In this document: positions 15,675 through 21,834 of the stretch, in pieces
How positions within the stretch are numbered: position 1 is the stretch's first letter
How the letters are laid out: each line of letters opens with the position of its first letter
Origin: an uncultured Oscillospiraceae bacterium
Lineage (GTDB): Bacteria > Bacillota > Clostridia > Oscillospirales > Ruminococcaceae
Length of the DNA stretch: 46,745 nucleotides
Direction: 5' to 3'
Assembly (NCBI GenBank): GCA_949291395.1
Contig: CASEVW010000114.1
Location: 1-46,745, forward strand
Notes under the pieces: generated by a model
What the model saw: only the letters and a program-made list of their open reading frames with translations
Databases searched by the model: none
What the model was told of the DNA's origin: nothing
Position numbers and translations under genes: made by a program

Positions 15675-15680
15675 TATAAT
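15675..15680 (+). promoter_or_regulatory. Likely -10 box for the trigger-factor-like lipoprotein
   Basis: Perfect TATAAT, but no good -35 hexamer 17 bp upstream. It lies 93 bp before the TTG start. A GCGGGC/GCCCGC hairpin follows in the leader. Confidence 0.4.
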
Positions 15681-15772
15681 AGTAATGTTCTGCCGGCCTT
15701 TTTGGGCTGGGGAACGGTACAACACCGGAACCTGCGGGCTTTGCGGCCCGCTCAGATTAGGAGGAACATTCT

Positions 15773-16930
15773 TTGAAAAAACTGATGATCCGTGTGGCCG
15801 CCCTGACCCTGGCCGTGGCCATGGCCGCCAGCCTGACCGCCTGCGGCGGCAGCAGCGATTCCAGCGCTTCCAGCAGCACCAGCACCAGCTCCAGCAGCTC
15901 CCTCACCGTGCCTGAGCAGGTGGAGATCGACTACGGCATGAACCTCACCGAGGACGGCCTGTGGGAAGGCGTTGCCATCACCGACTATGTGACCCTGCCC
16001 GAGTACAAAAACATCACCATCCCCTCTGACGAGGTGACCCCCACCGAGGAAGATCTGGAGTATCAGCGCCAGTCGTTCGTGCAGGACTTCGGCACCGTGA
16101 CCCAGATCACCGACCGTGCCGTTGAGGACGGCGACCAGGTGAACATCGACTACGTGGGCAGCGTGGACGGCGTGGAGTTCACCGGCGGCAACACCGGCGG
16201 CAATGGCACCACCGTGACCGCTGGCTCCGAGAACTACATCGACGATTTCCTGACCCAGATCATCGGCCACATGCCCGGTGAGACCATCAACGTGGAAGTT
16301 ACCTTCCCCGATGATTACAACGACTCCACCGATGCTGACGGCAACCCCGTTGTGCTGGCTGGCAAGGACGCTGTGTTCGTCACCACCATCAACTACATCG
16401 AAGGCGAGACCATTTACCCCGAGTTCGACGATGCCTTCGTTTCCGAGAACCTGAAGGAGCAGTACGGCTGGGAGACCGCCGCTCAGGCCAACGAAGAGAT
16501 CCAGCAGACCCTCACCGATTACAACAAGTCCCAGTACCTGCAGAACTACCTGCTGGAGAACAGCAAGGTGAGCGAGGTGCCCGCCGTGGTCAACGAGACC
16601 TTGCTGGAGCAGGAGGTGGCCAACCTGACCAACACCGCCGCCGTGAACGGCCTGCCGGTGGAATACCTGCTGATGATGTACGGCTACGAGAGCCTGGACA
16701 GCTTCCGTGAGACCTTCACCACCGATGCCGAAGACCAGATCAAGCTGCAGCTGATCCTGCAGGCCATTGCCGAGGCCGAGGGCCTGGCCGTCTCCGACGA
16801 TGACCTGAAGACCGAGCTGGGCGAAGAGTACGACACCGCCGTGGAGACCTACGGCGCGCCCTACCTGAAGCACCGCTTTATGCTGAACAACGGCTACAAC
16901 TTCGTCATGGAGAACAATACCATCGGCTAA
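15773..16930 (+). CDS. Trigger-factor-like peptidyl-prolyl isomerase lipoprotein
   Basis: A predicted extracytoplasmic folding factor of 385 aa. The TTG start has AGGAGGAAC upstream. The signal peptide ends in LTAC (Cys24), followed by a Ser-rich tether to about residue 45. Around 85-200 is an FKBP-type domain (VEDGDQVNIDYVGSVDGVEF, then MPGETINVEVTFPDDY and the GKDAVFVTTINYIE strand). The rest is a trigger-factor C-terminal-like helical region (FDDAFVSENL.., VVNETLLEQEVANL.., FRETFTTDAEDQIKLQLIL). The ribosome-binding N-domain is missing, so it is not true Tig but a secreted relative found in several Clostridia. Client proteins are unknown. Confidence 0.85.
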   Translation: MKKLMIRVAALTLAVAMAASLTACGGSSDSSASSSTSTSSSSSLTVPEQVEIDYGMNLTEDGLWEGVAITDYVTLPEYKNITIPSDEVTPTEEDLEYQRQSFVQDFGTVTQITDRAVEDGDQVNIDYVGSVDGVEFTGGNTGGNGTTVTAGSENYIDDFLTQIIGHMPGETINVEVTFPDDYNDSTDADGNPVVLAGKDAVFVTTINYIEGETIYPEFDDAFVSENLKEQYGWETAAQANEEIQQTLTDYNKSQYLQNYLLENSKVSEVPAVVNETLLEQEVANLTNTAAVNGLPVEYLLMMYGYESLDSFRETFTTDAEDQIKLQLILQAIAEAEGLAVSDDDLKTELGEEYDTAVETYGAPYLKHRFMLNNGYNFVMENNTIG

Positions 16931-16950
16931 CGCCCGGTATCACAATGACA

Positions 16951-16988
16951 AAACCCCCGCATCTCTCAAAACAGAGATGCGGGGGTTT
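16951..16988 (+). terminator. Terminator after the trigger-factor-like gene
   Basis: CCCCCGCATCTCT/AGAGATGCGGGGG with a CAAAAC loop and flanking AAA/TTT, followed by CGTTTTG. It probably also serves cls from the other strand. Confidence 0.82.
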
Positions 16989-17012
16989 CGTTTTGTCTGC
17001 GTTTCTGAGCCG

Positions 17013-18554
17013 TCACATCAGCGGCGAGAACAGCCGCAGCAGGCACTGCCCCACCCGCAGAACGGTGGACCGGCCAAAGCGGTATTTCTCGCTCACCTCC
17101 CGGCACACCGGGAAGGTCTTTTCAAAGTCCGCCCGCATCCCCGCCAGCGCCGGGGTGCCGTACAGGTAGACCCCGTTTTCAAAGTGCAGGTACAGGCTGC
17201 GGTAGTCCATGTTGATGGTGCCCACGGTGCCCGCCTCGTCGTCGCACAGGCACTGTTTTGCGTGGATGAAGCCGGGGGTGTACTCGTAGATGCGCACCCC
17301 GTCCCGGGCCAGCGGCGCATAGTAAGAGCGGGTCACCTTGTAGATCAGCTTTTTGTCCGGGATGCCGGGAGTGATGATGCGCACGTCCACCCCCCGCTTG
17401 GCCGCAAGGCCCAGCTCCCGGGTCATCTCGTCGCTGATGATCAGGTAGGGCGTTGTGAACCAGATGTAATCTTTTGCGTTTTTGATCAGGTTCAGGTACA
17501 CGTTCTCCCCCAGGTACTCCTCGTCTAGGGGGCTGTCGGCGTAGGGCTGCACAAAGCCCGCCGCCTGCTCCGGCTTCGCCGCCGGGGGCAGGTAAGGGGC
17601 GTAGTCGGTGTCCGTCTGCTTCATGGCGTTCCACAGCTCCAGAAAGATCACTGTCAGGCTGCGCACCGCGTCGCCGGTGAGCTTGATGCCGGTGTCCTTC
17701 CAGCGGCCGTAGGGGTGGGTCAGGTTGAAGTATTCGTCCGCCAGGTTATAGCCGCCGGTAAAGCCCACCTGCCCGTCGATGACGGTGATCTTCCGGTGGT
17801 CCCGGTTGTTCATGCCCACGTTCAAAATGGGCCGCAGCGGGTTGAACACCCGGCACTGGATGCCCACGGCCTCCATCCGCCGGATAAAATCCATATCGAT
17901 GAAGCCGCCGCTGCCCACGTCGTCGTAGGCAAGGCGCACCTCCACGCCCTGGGCCGCCTTCTGGGCCAGGATCTCCTGCAATTCCCGGAAGGACTGGCCA
18001 TCCTCAATGGCGTGGTACTCCATAAAGATGAATTCCTCGGCCCGGCGCAGGGCCTCCTTCTGGGCGGCAAAGCCGTCCTCCGCCTCGGCGTAAAATTCCA
18101 CCTGGGTGCCGTCGTACACCGGATAGCCGCCGCATGTTTCAATGTAATGGGCCTGGTTTGCGATGGCCCGATCGGCAGCGTTCAGCCGCTCCATCACCTT
18201 CGCGTCCTGGGGCAAAAGGCCCTCCAGGGTCTTGTCCACCCGGGCGAAGGTGCGCCGCAGCGGGGCGGCGGCTCCCGGCCGGCCCAGCAGAAAATACAGG
18301 CACAGCCCCAGCAGCGGCGCTACTAAAATCAGCACCATCCAGGGCACTTTGAAGGCCATATTCACATGCTTGCCGTACAATTTCAGCACCACCAGCACCG
18401 CCACCAGCCGGTTGATGGCGCCCAAAATGGCGGAATACTGGTTCAGCCACAAAAAGGCCGCCACCAGCCAGGCCAGCTGCAGCAGCACGCTCACGCCCAC
18501 AAAGATCACCCGCCCGATGCTGTTGCGCACCGTTGCTTTTTCTTCCGTCGTCAT
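17013..18554 (-). CDS. cls: Cardiolipin synthase, phospholipase D family
   Basis: It joins phosphatidylglycerol molecules into cardiolipin at the membrane. The 513-aa protein has two N-terminal hydrophobic segments (roughly residues 13-35 and 66-90), a PLDc_N-type loop, and two HxKx4D catalytic motifs, HRKITVIDG and HAKQCLCDD, each followed by the usual FTGGYNLADEY and GTINMDYRSLYLHFE. The length and the two active sites fit bacterial ClsA. It is alone between a terminator and its own promoter. Confidence 0.95.
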   Translation of the reverse strand: MTTEEKATVRNSIGRVIFVGVSVLLQLAWLVAAFLWLNQYSAILGAINRLVAVLVVLKLYGKHVNMAFKVPWMVLILVAPLLGLCLYFLLGRPGAAAPLRRTFARVDKTLEGLLPQDAKVMERLNAADRAIANQAHYIETCGGYPVYDGTQVEFYAEAEDGFAAQKEALRRAEEFIFMEYHAIEDGQSFRELQEILAQKAAQGVEVRLAYDDVGSGGFIDMDFIRRMEAVGIQCRVFNPLRPILNVGMNNRDHRKITVIDGQVGFTGGYNLADEYFNLTHPYGRWKDTGIKLTGDAVRSLTVIFLELWNAMKQTDTDYAPYLPPAAKPEQAAGFVQPYADSPLDEEYLGENVYLNLIKNAKDYIWFTTPYLIISDEMTRELGLAAKRGVDVRIITPGIPDKKLIYKVTRSYYAPLARDGVRIYEYTPGFIHAKQCLCDDEAGTVGTINMDYRSLYLHFENGVYLYGTPALAGMRADFEKTFPVCREVSEKYRFGRSTVLRVGQCLLRLFSPLM

Positions 18555-18631
18555 TCCATTTCCTCCTTTTAGCCGAGTCCGGGTAAGGAAGCTTTGGCCT
18601 CGGCTTTCCTTTGCCGGGTCCTTCTATCGCT

Positions 18632-18661
18632 ATTGTAGCGCACCTGTCCCGCCGGCCGCAA
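18632..18661 (-). promoter_or_regulatory. Promoter of cls
   Basis: Minus-strand TTGCGG, 18 bp, TACAAT, about 75 bp upstream of the cls start. It is divergent from the promoter at 18689. Confidence 0.55.
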
Positions 18662-18688
18662 TGGTTTTTGTCGTTTTCGTCCTTTTGT

Positions 18689-18717
18689 TTGACGCGCCCC
18701 GCCGGGCGTTGTATACT
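18689..18717 (+). promoter_or_regulatory. Promoter of the ModE-like regulator/mocA pair
   Basis: TTGACG, 17 bp, TATACT, 48 bp upstream of the GTG start of the regulator gene. Confidence 0.7.
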
Positions 18718-18765
18718 TAAAAAGAGAACGCTCGGGGCACAGCCCCGCCTGACAGGAGGACCGCC

Positions 18766-19128
18766 GTGAAACTGAAATTCGGCATTTATTTTTGCTCAGA
18801 GGAGGGCGAACGCTTTTTCGGCGAGGGCCCCTACCAGCTGCTGCTGGGCATCCAGCAGCTGGGCAGCCTGCGGGATGCCGCCCAGCGCCAGGGCATGTCC
18901 TACACCAAGGCCTTCAGCTTGATCAAACGGGCCGAGCGGGAGTTTGGCTTTCCCCTGACCCAGCGCCAGATCGGCGGCAAGGGGGGCGGCGGCAGCTCCC
19001 TCACGCCCCAGGCCGCCGAGCTTTTGGTGCGCTACGGGGCCTACAAGGCCGCCTGCCAGCAGATGGCCGAAAACCTATATAACACCCATTTTTCCACCTT
19101 CCAGCCCCAGCAGGAGGAAACGCCATGA
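18766..19128 (+). CDS. ModE N-terminal-like winged-helix regulator
   Basis: A DNA-binding protein of 120 aa with a GTG start and AGGAGG upstream. The LysR/ModE-type HTH spans about residues 20-75: GPYQLLLGIQQLGSLRDAAQ, then GMSYTKAFSLIKRAE (recognition helix) and FGFPLTQRQIGGKGGGGSSL (wing). ModE's C-terminal molybdate-binding TOBE domains are absent, so any sensing must occur by other means. The stop overlaps the mocA start (ATGA). The adjacent molybdenum-hydroxylase cluster makes this a candidate regulator of Mo-enzyme genes; the target is unknown. Confidence 0.85.
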   Translation: MKLKFGIYFCSEEGERFFGEGPYQLLLGIQQLGSLRDAAQRQGMSYTKAFSLIKRAEREFGFPLTQRQIGGKGGGGSSLTPQAAELLVRYGAYKAACQQMAENLYNTHFSTFQPQQEETP

Positions 19129-19715
19129 AGATCGGCTGTGTGGTGATGGCCGCCGGCAAGGGCCGCCGCTTCGGGGCCAATAAGCTGCTGGCCCCCCTGG
19201 AGGGCAGGCCGCTGCTGGAACACGTTCTGGATACGCTGCCCAAAGAGCGGTTCGCCAAGATCCTGGCGGTGGTCAGCAGCCCGGACACCGCCGCCTTCTG
19301 CCGGAAAAAGGGCGTGGACTGCCTGTATTATCCGGGCGGGCCCCAAAGCGAGACGGTTCGCCGGGGCATCCAGCAGATGGAAGGGATGGACGGCTGCCTG
19401 TTTGTGCTGGGAGACCAGCCCCTGTGCACCGCCGCCAGCCTCCGCAACCTGCTGGACGCCTTTGAAGCAAAGCCGGACACCGTGCACCGGCTTTGCTTTG
19501 ACGGCCGGCCAGGCAGCCCGGCGGTGTTCCCCCGGCGGCTTTTCCCTGCCCTGGCCTGCCTTTGCGGCGATCAGGGGGGCATGGCTGCCGCAAAGGGCGA
19601 GCCGGTGGACTTTGTGGAGGCAAGTTTTGCCGCCGAATTGTGGGACGCGGACACCCCGGAAATGCTGGCCCATATCCAGGACTATTTGCACAAAAAGCGG
19701 CACTCTTCCCTCTGA
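19125..19715 (+). CDS. mocA: Molybdenum-cofactor cytidylyltransferase-like protein (MocA/YgfJ family)
   Basis: It is predicted to transfer CMP (or a related nucleotide) to molybdopterin, maturing the cofactor of hydroxylases such as xanthine dehydrogenase. The 196-aa Rossmann-type protein has the NTP-binding opening AAGKGRRFGANK (9-20), FVLGDQPLCTAASL for Mg/nucleotide and SPAVFPRRLFPAL. It overlaps the regulator upstream by 4 bp. YgfJ-type MocA proteins are known companions of selenium-dependent Mo hydroxylases, ssnA and ygfK, which follow about 700 bp downstream. I see no selD, yqeB or yqeC in the window. Confidence 0.85.
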   Translation: MKIGCVVMAAGKGRRFGANKLLAPLEGRPLLEHVLDTLPKERFAKILAVVSSPDTAAFCRKKGVDCLYYPGGPQSETVRRGIQQMEGMDGCLFVLGDQPLCTAASLRNLLDAFEAKPDTVHRLCFDGRPGSPAVFPRRLFPALACLCGDQGGMAAAKGEPVDFVEASFAAELWDADTPEMLAHIQDYLHKKRHSSL

Positions 19716-19792
19716 GGGACACCAAATGCACGCCCTGCGCAAAGCGCAGGGGATGCTTATTGGTTTCCCCCAGTACCCTTTTCCGGCGAAAC

Positions 19793-19837
19793 AAGTCCTG
19801 ATTTTGCGCACATAGCACGCAAAATCAGGACTTTTTT
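19793..19837 (+). terminator. Strong terminator after mocA
   Basis: AAGTCCTGATTTTGCG and CGCAAAATCAGGACTT form a 16-bp perfect stem with a 9-nt loop, then TTTT. A short CCCTGCGC/GCGCAGGG hairpin precedes it at 19734-19752. Confidence 0.88.
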
Positions 19838-19846
19838 CTGTTAAGG

Positions 19847-19891
19847 TGTCCCAAGCCCCGGTACATGCCCGTGGCTCGGGACAAATTTTTT
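19847..19891 (+). terminator. Second terminator-like hairpin after mocA
   Basis: TGTCCC..AGCC paired with GGCT..GGGACA, then AAATTTTTT. With the preceding terminator it isolates the downstream promoter. The next 130 bp up to 20019 are AT-rich and hold nothing I recognise. Confidence 0.6.
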
Positions 19892-20019
19892 ATATTTCCG
19901 CTTTTCGTGCCTTTTTTGTGCATTTCGTTATATTTTTTCGTGAATAACCCTTTTCTCGGTAAGGTGCACAGGAAAAAACACAGCATTTTATACAAAAAAT
20001 AGAATCCGCTTCGCCCCCC

Positions 20020-20048
20020 TTGTCAAGAAGGTAACGGGGTGTTATACT
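20020..20048 (+). promoter_or_regulatory. Promoter of the purine-catabolism cluster
   Basis: TTGTCA, 17 bp, TATACT. It gives a leader of about 350 nt before ssnA, containing three T-rich hairpins and two identical RNA cores. Confidence 0.78.
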
Positions 20049-20075
20049 GAATGCGTCGAGAAAAGTAATACTTTT

Positions 20076-20102
20076 CCGCCAGTCGCAGATGCGGCTTTTT
20101 CT
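20076..20102 (+). terminator. First leader hairpin with T-run
   Basis: CCGC/GCGG with an 11-nt loop followed by CTTTTTCTT; just upstream AAAAG/CTTTT forms another small hairpin (20061-20075). A weak terminator or a separate leader element. Confidence 0.4.
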
Positions 20103-20126
20103 TATCGAATTTATTGTCTGTTTTTT

Positions 20127-20220
20127 AACAACCAACTGTAACGGAGTGCTTCGCGCACGGGTTGGAATGGTACATAAAAACACCATTCACACGGTATTGT
20201 TACAATGTGGTTGTTTTTTT
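20127..20220 (+). promoter_or_regulatory. Tandem RNA switch, module 1 (aptamer-like core plus terminator)
   Basis: State A: P1 (CCAAC 20132-20136 with GTTGG 20161-20165) encloses the core TGTAACGGA, hairpin GTGC-TTCGC-GCAC, and GG. State B: AACAACCA (20127-20134) pairs with TGGTTGTT (20208-20215), and TGTAAC (20137-20142) of the core pairs with GTTACA (20199-20204), making a 14-bp stem followed by TTTTT. The two states exclude each other. A GAATGGT/ACCATTC hairpin (20165-20188) lies in the loop of state B. This is a riboswitch or antiterminator layout; ligand or protein unknown. Confidence 0.68.
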
Positions 20221-20246
20221 GTAGCCTTTTTATCGGATCCAAAAAG

Positions 20247-20345
20247 AACGGCTGTAACGGAGTGCTTCGCGCACGGGCCGCTGAAAAAACACCGCGTTTT
20301 CACACGCTGTTTTTTGCGCGCTTTTCCGCCACAGCCGTTTTTTTG
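20247..20345 (+). promoter_or_regulatory. Tandem RNA switch, module 2 (same core, different P1 and terminator)
   Basis: The 24-nt core at 20253-20276 is identical to module 1, but P1 is now CGGC (20249-20252) with GCCG (20277-20280): pairing kept, sequence changed. The competing terminator uses AACGGCTGT (20247-20255) with ACAGCCGTT (20331-20339), followed by TTTTT, and GGA of the core can add pairs with TCC. An extra hairpin (AAAAAACA/TGTTTTTT, 20284-20315) fills the loop. The ssnA start lies 64 nt further on. Confidence 0.68.
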
Positions 20346-20408
20346 CGCCCTCTGGGCGAAATTCGGCAAGAAAACACAGAAAAAAATCAAGAAAAAGGAG
20401 AATGTACT

Positions 20409-21746
20409 ATGTATCTGTTGGGAAATGGCCGTCTTGTCACACGGGATGAAGCGAACCCCTATCTGGAAAACGGCTGCGTTGCCATCGACGGCGAGCTGAT
20501 CCAGGCTGTGGGCACCACCGCCGAGCTGAAAGCCCTCTACCCCGAAGCCGAATTTATCGACGCCAAGGGCGGCGTGATCATGCCCGGCTTCATCAACGCC
20601 CACAACCACATCTATTCCGCCTTTGCCCGGGGCCTGAGCATCAAGGGCAACAACCCCTCCAACTTCCTGGAGGTGCTGGACCAGCAGTGGTGGACCATCG
20701 ACCGCAACCTGCTGCTGCCGGACACCAAGGCCAGCGCCGACGCCACCTATCTGGACTGCATCCTGAACGGCGTCACCACCATTTTTGACCACCACGCCAG
20801 CTACGGCGGCATCGAGGGCAGCCTGTTCGCCATCGCCGAGAGCGCCAAGGAGTTCGGCGTGCGCTCCAACCTGTGCTACGAGATCAGCGACCGGGACGGC
20901 GAGGACAAGATGAAGGCCGCCGTGAAGGAAAACGTGGACTTCATCAAATACGCCCAGGCAAACGGCGGCGATATGCTCACCGGCATGATGGGCATGCACG
21001 CCCCCTTCACCCTGTCCAATAAGACGCTGGAATACTGCGCCGCTGAAAAGCCCCAGGGCACCGGTTACCACATCCACGTGGCCGAGGGCATCGACGACCT
21101 GTACGACAGCCTGATGAAGTACAACAAGCGCCTGGTGTTCCGCCTGCACGATATGGACATCCTGGGCGACAAGACCATCTGCGGCCACTGCATCTACATC
21201 AACGAGGCCGAAATGGACCTGCTGAAGCACACCAACACCATGGTGGTGCACAACCCCGAAAGCAACATGGGCAACGCGGTGGGCTGCCCCCCCATCCTGA
21301 AGATGATGGAAAAGGGCCTGACCGTGGGCCTGGGCACCGACGGCTACACCAACGACATGACCGAAAGCTACAAGGTGGCCAACGTGCTGCACAAGCACAA
21401 CGCCTGCAAGCCCAACGTGGCCTGGGGCGAGATCCCCACCATGCTGTTTGAGAACAACCGGGCCATGGCCGGCCGCTTCCTCTCCAAGCCCATCGGCATC
21501 CTGAAAGAGGGCGCTTACGCCGACGTGATCGTCTCCGACTACGATCCCCTGACCCCCATGACCGCCGACAACATCAACAGCCACGTGCTGTTCGGCATGA
21601 CCGGCCGCAGCGTGGTGACCACCATCATCAACGGCGTGGTCAAGATGAAAGACCGCGAGCTGATCGGCATCGACAAGGAAGCCGTTCTGGCCCACTGCCG
21701 CGAGCAGAGCGCCGATCTGTGGAAGCGCATCAACGCCGGCCGCTGA
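20409..21746 (+). CDS. ssnA: SsnA-type amidohydrolase (purine-catabolism cluster)
   Basis: A cytoplasmic metal-dependent hydrolase of 445 aa, related to guanine and other amino-heterocycle deaminases. The start at 20409 has AAAAAGGAG upstream; the frame stays open further 5' but runs through the leader RNA. Metal ligands are seen in NAHNHIYS (His65, His67), YHIHVAE and CGHCIYIN, and in the GLGTDGYTND Asp. SsnA accompanies YgfK and Mo hydroxylases in clusters linked to anaerobic urate and purine breakdown. Its exact substrate is uncertain. First structural gene of the operon, behind the tandem RNA switch. Confidence 0.9.
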   Translation: MYLLGNGRLVTRDEANPYLENGCVAIDGELIQAVGTTAELKALYPEAEFIDAKGGVIMPGFINAHNHIYSAFARGLSIKGNNPSNFLEVLDQQWWTIDRNLLLPDTKASADATYLDCILNGVTTIFDHHASYGGIEGSLFAIAESAKEFGVRSNLCYEISDRDGEDKMKAAVKENVDFIKYAQANGGDMLTGMMGMHAPFTLSNKTLEYCAAEKPQGTGYHIHVAEGIDDLYDSLMKYNKRLVFRLHDMDILGDKTICGHCIYINEAEMDLLKHTNTMVVHNPESNMGNAVGCPPILKMMEKGLTVGLGTDGYTNDMTESYKVANVLHKHNACKPNVAWGEIPTMLFENNRAMAGRFLSKPIGILKEGAYADVIVSDYDPLTPMTADNINSHVLFGMTGRSVVTTIINGVVKMKDRELIGIDKEAVLAHCREQSADLWKRINAGR

Positions 21747-21834
21747 TCCTTTTGATCCAAACAGCCCCGCGCCGGCTGCCCAAATGGCGCAACGAAAAAT
21801 GAGAGCATTGCAAGTTTGAAAAAGGAGAATCACT

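Noticed and set aside
19890-20186. A 98-codon minus-strand frame in the leader of the purine cluster
   Set aside because: It overlaps the promoter and RNA module 1, has no ribosome site and no recognisable features.
20137-20276. The two identical cores read as a CRISPR-like or REP repeat
   Set aside because: There are only two copies, each is built into a terminator-competing structure, and no spacers or further units exist.
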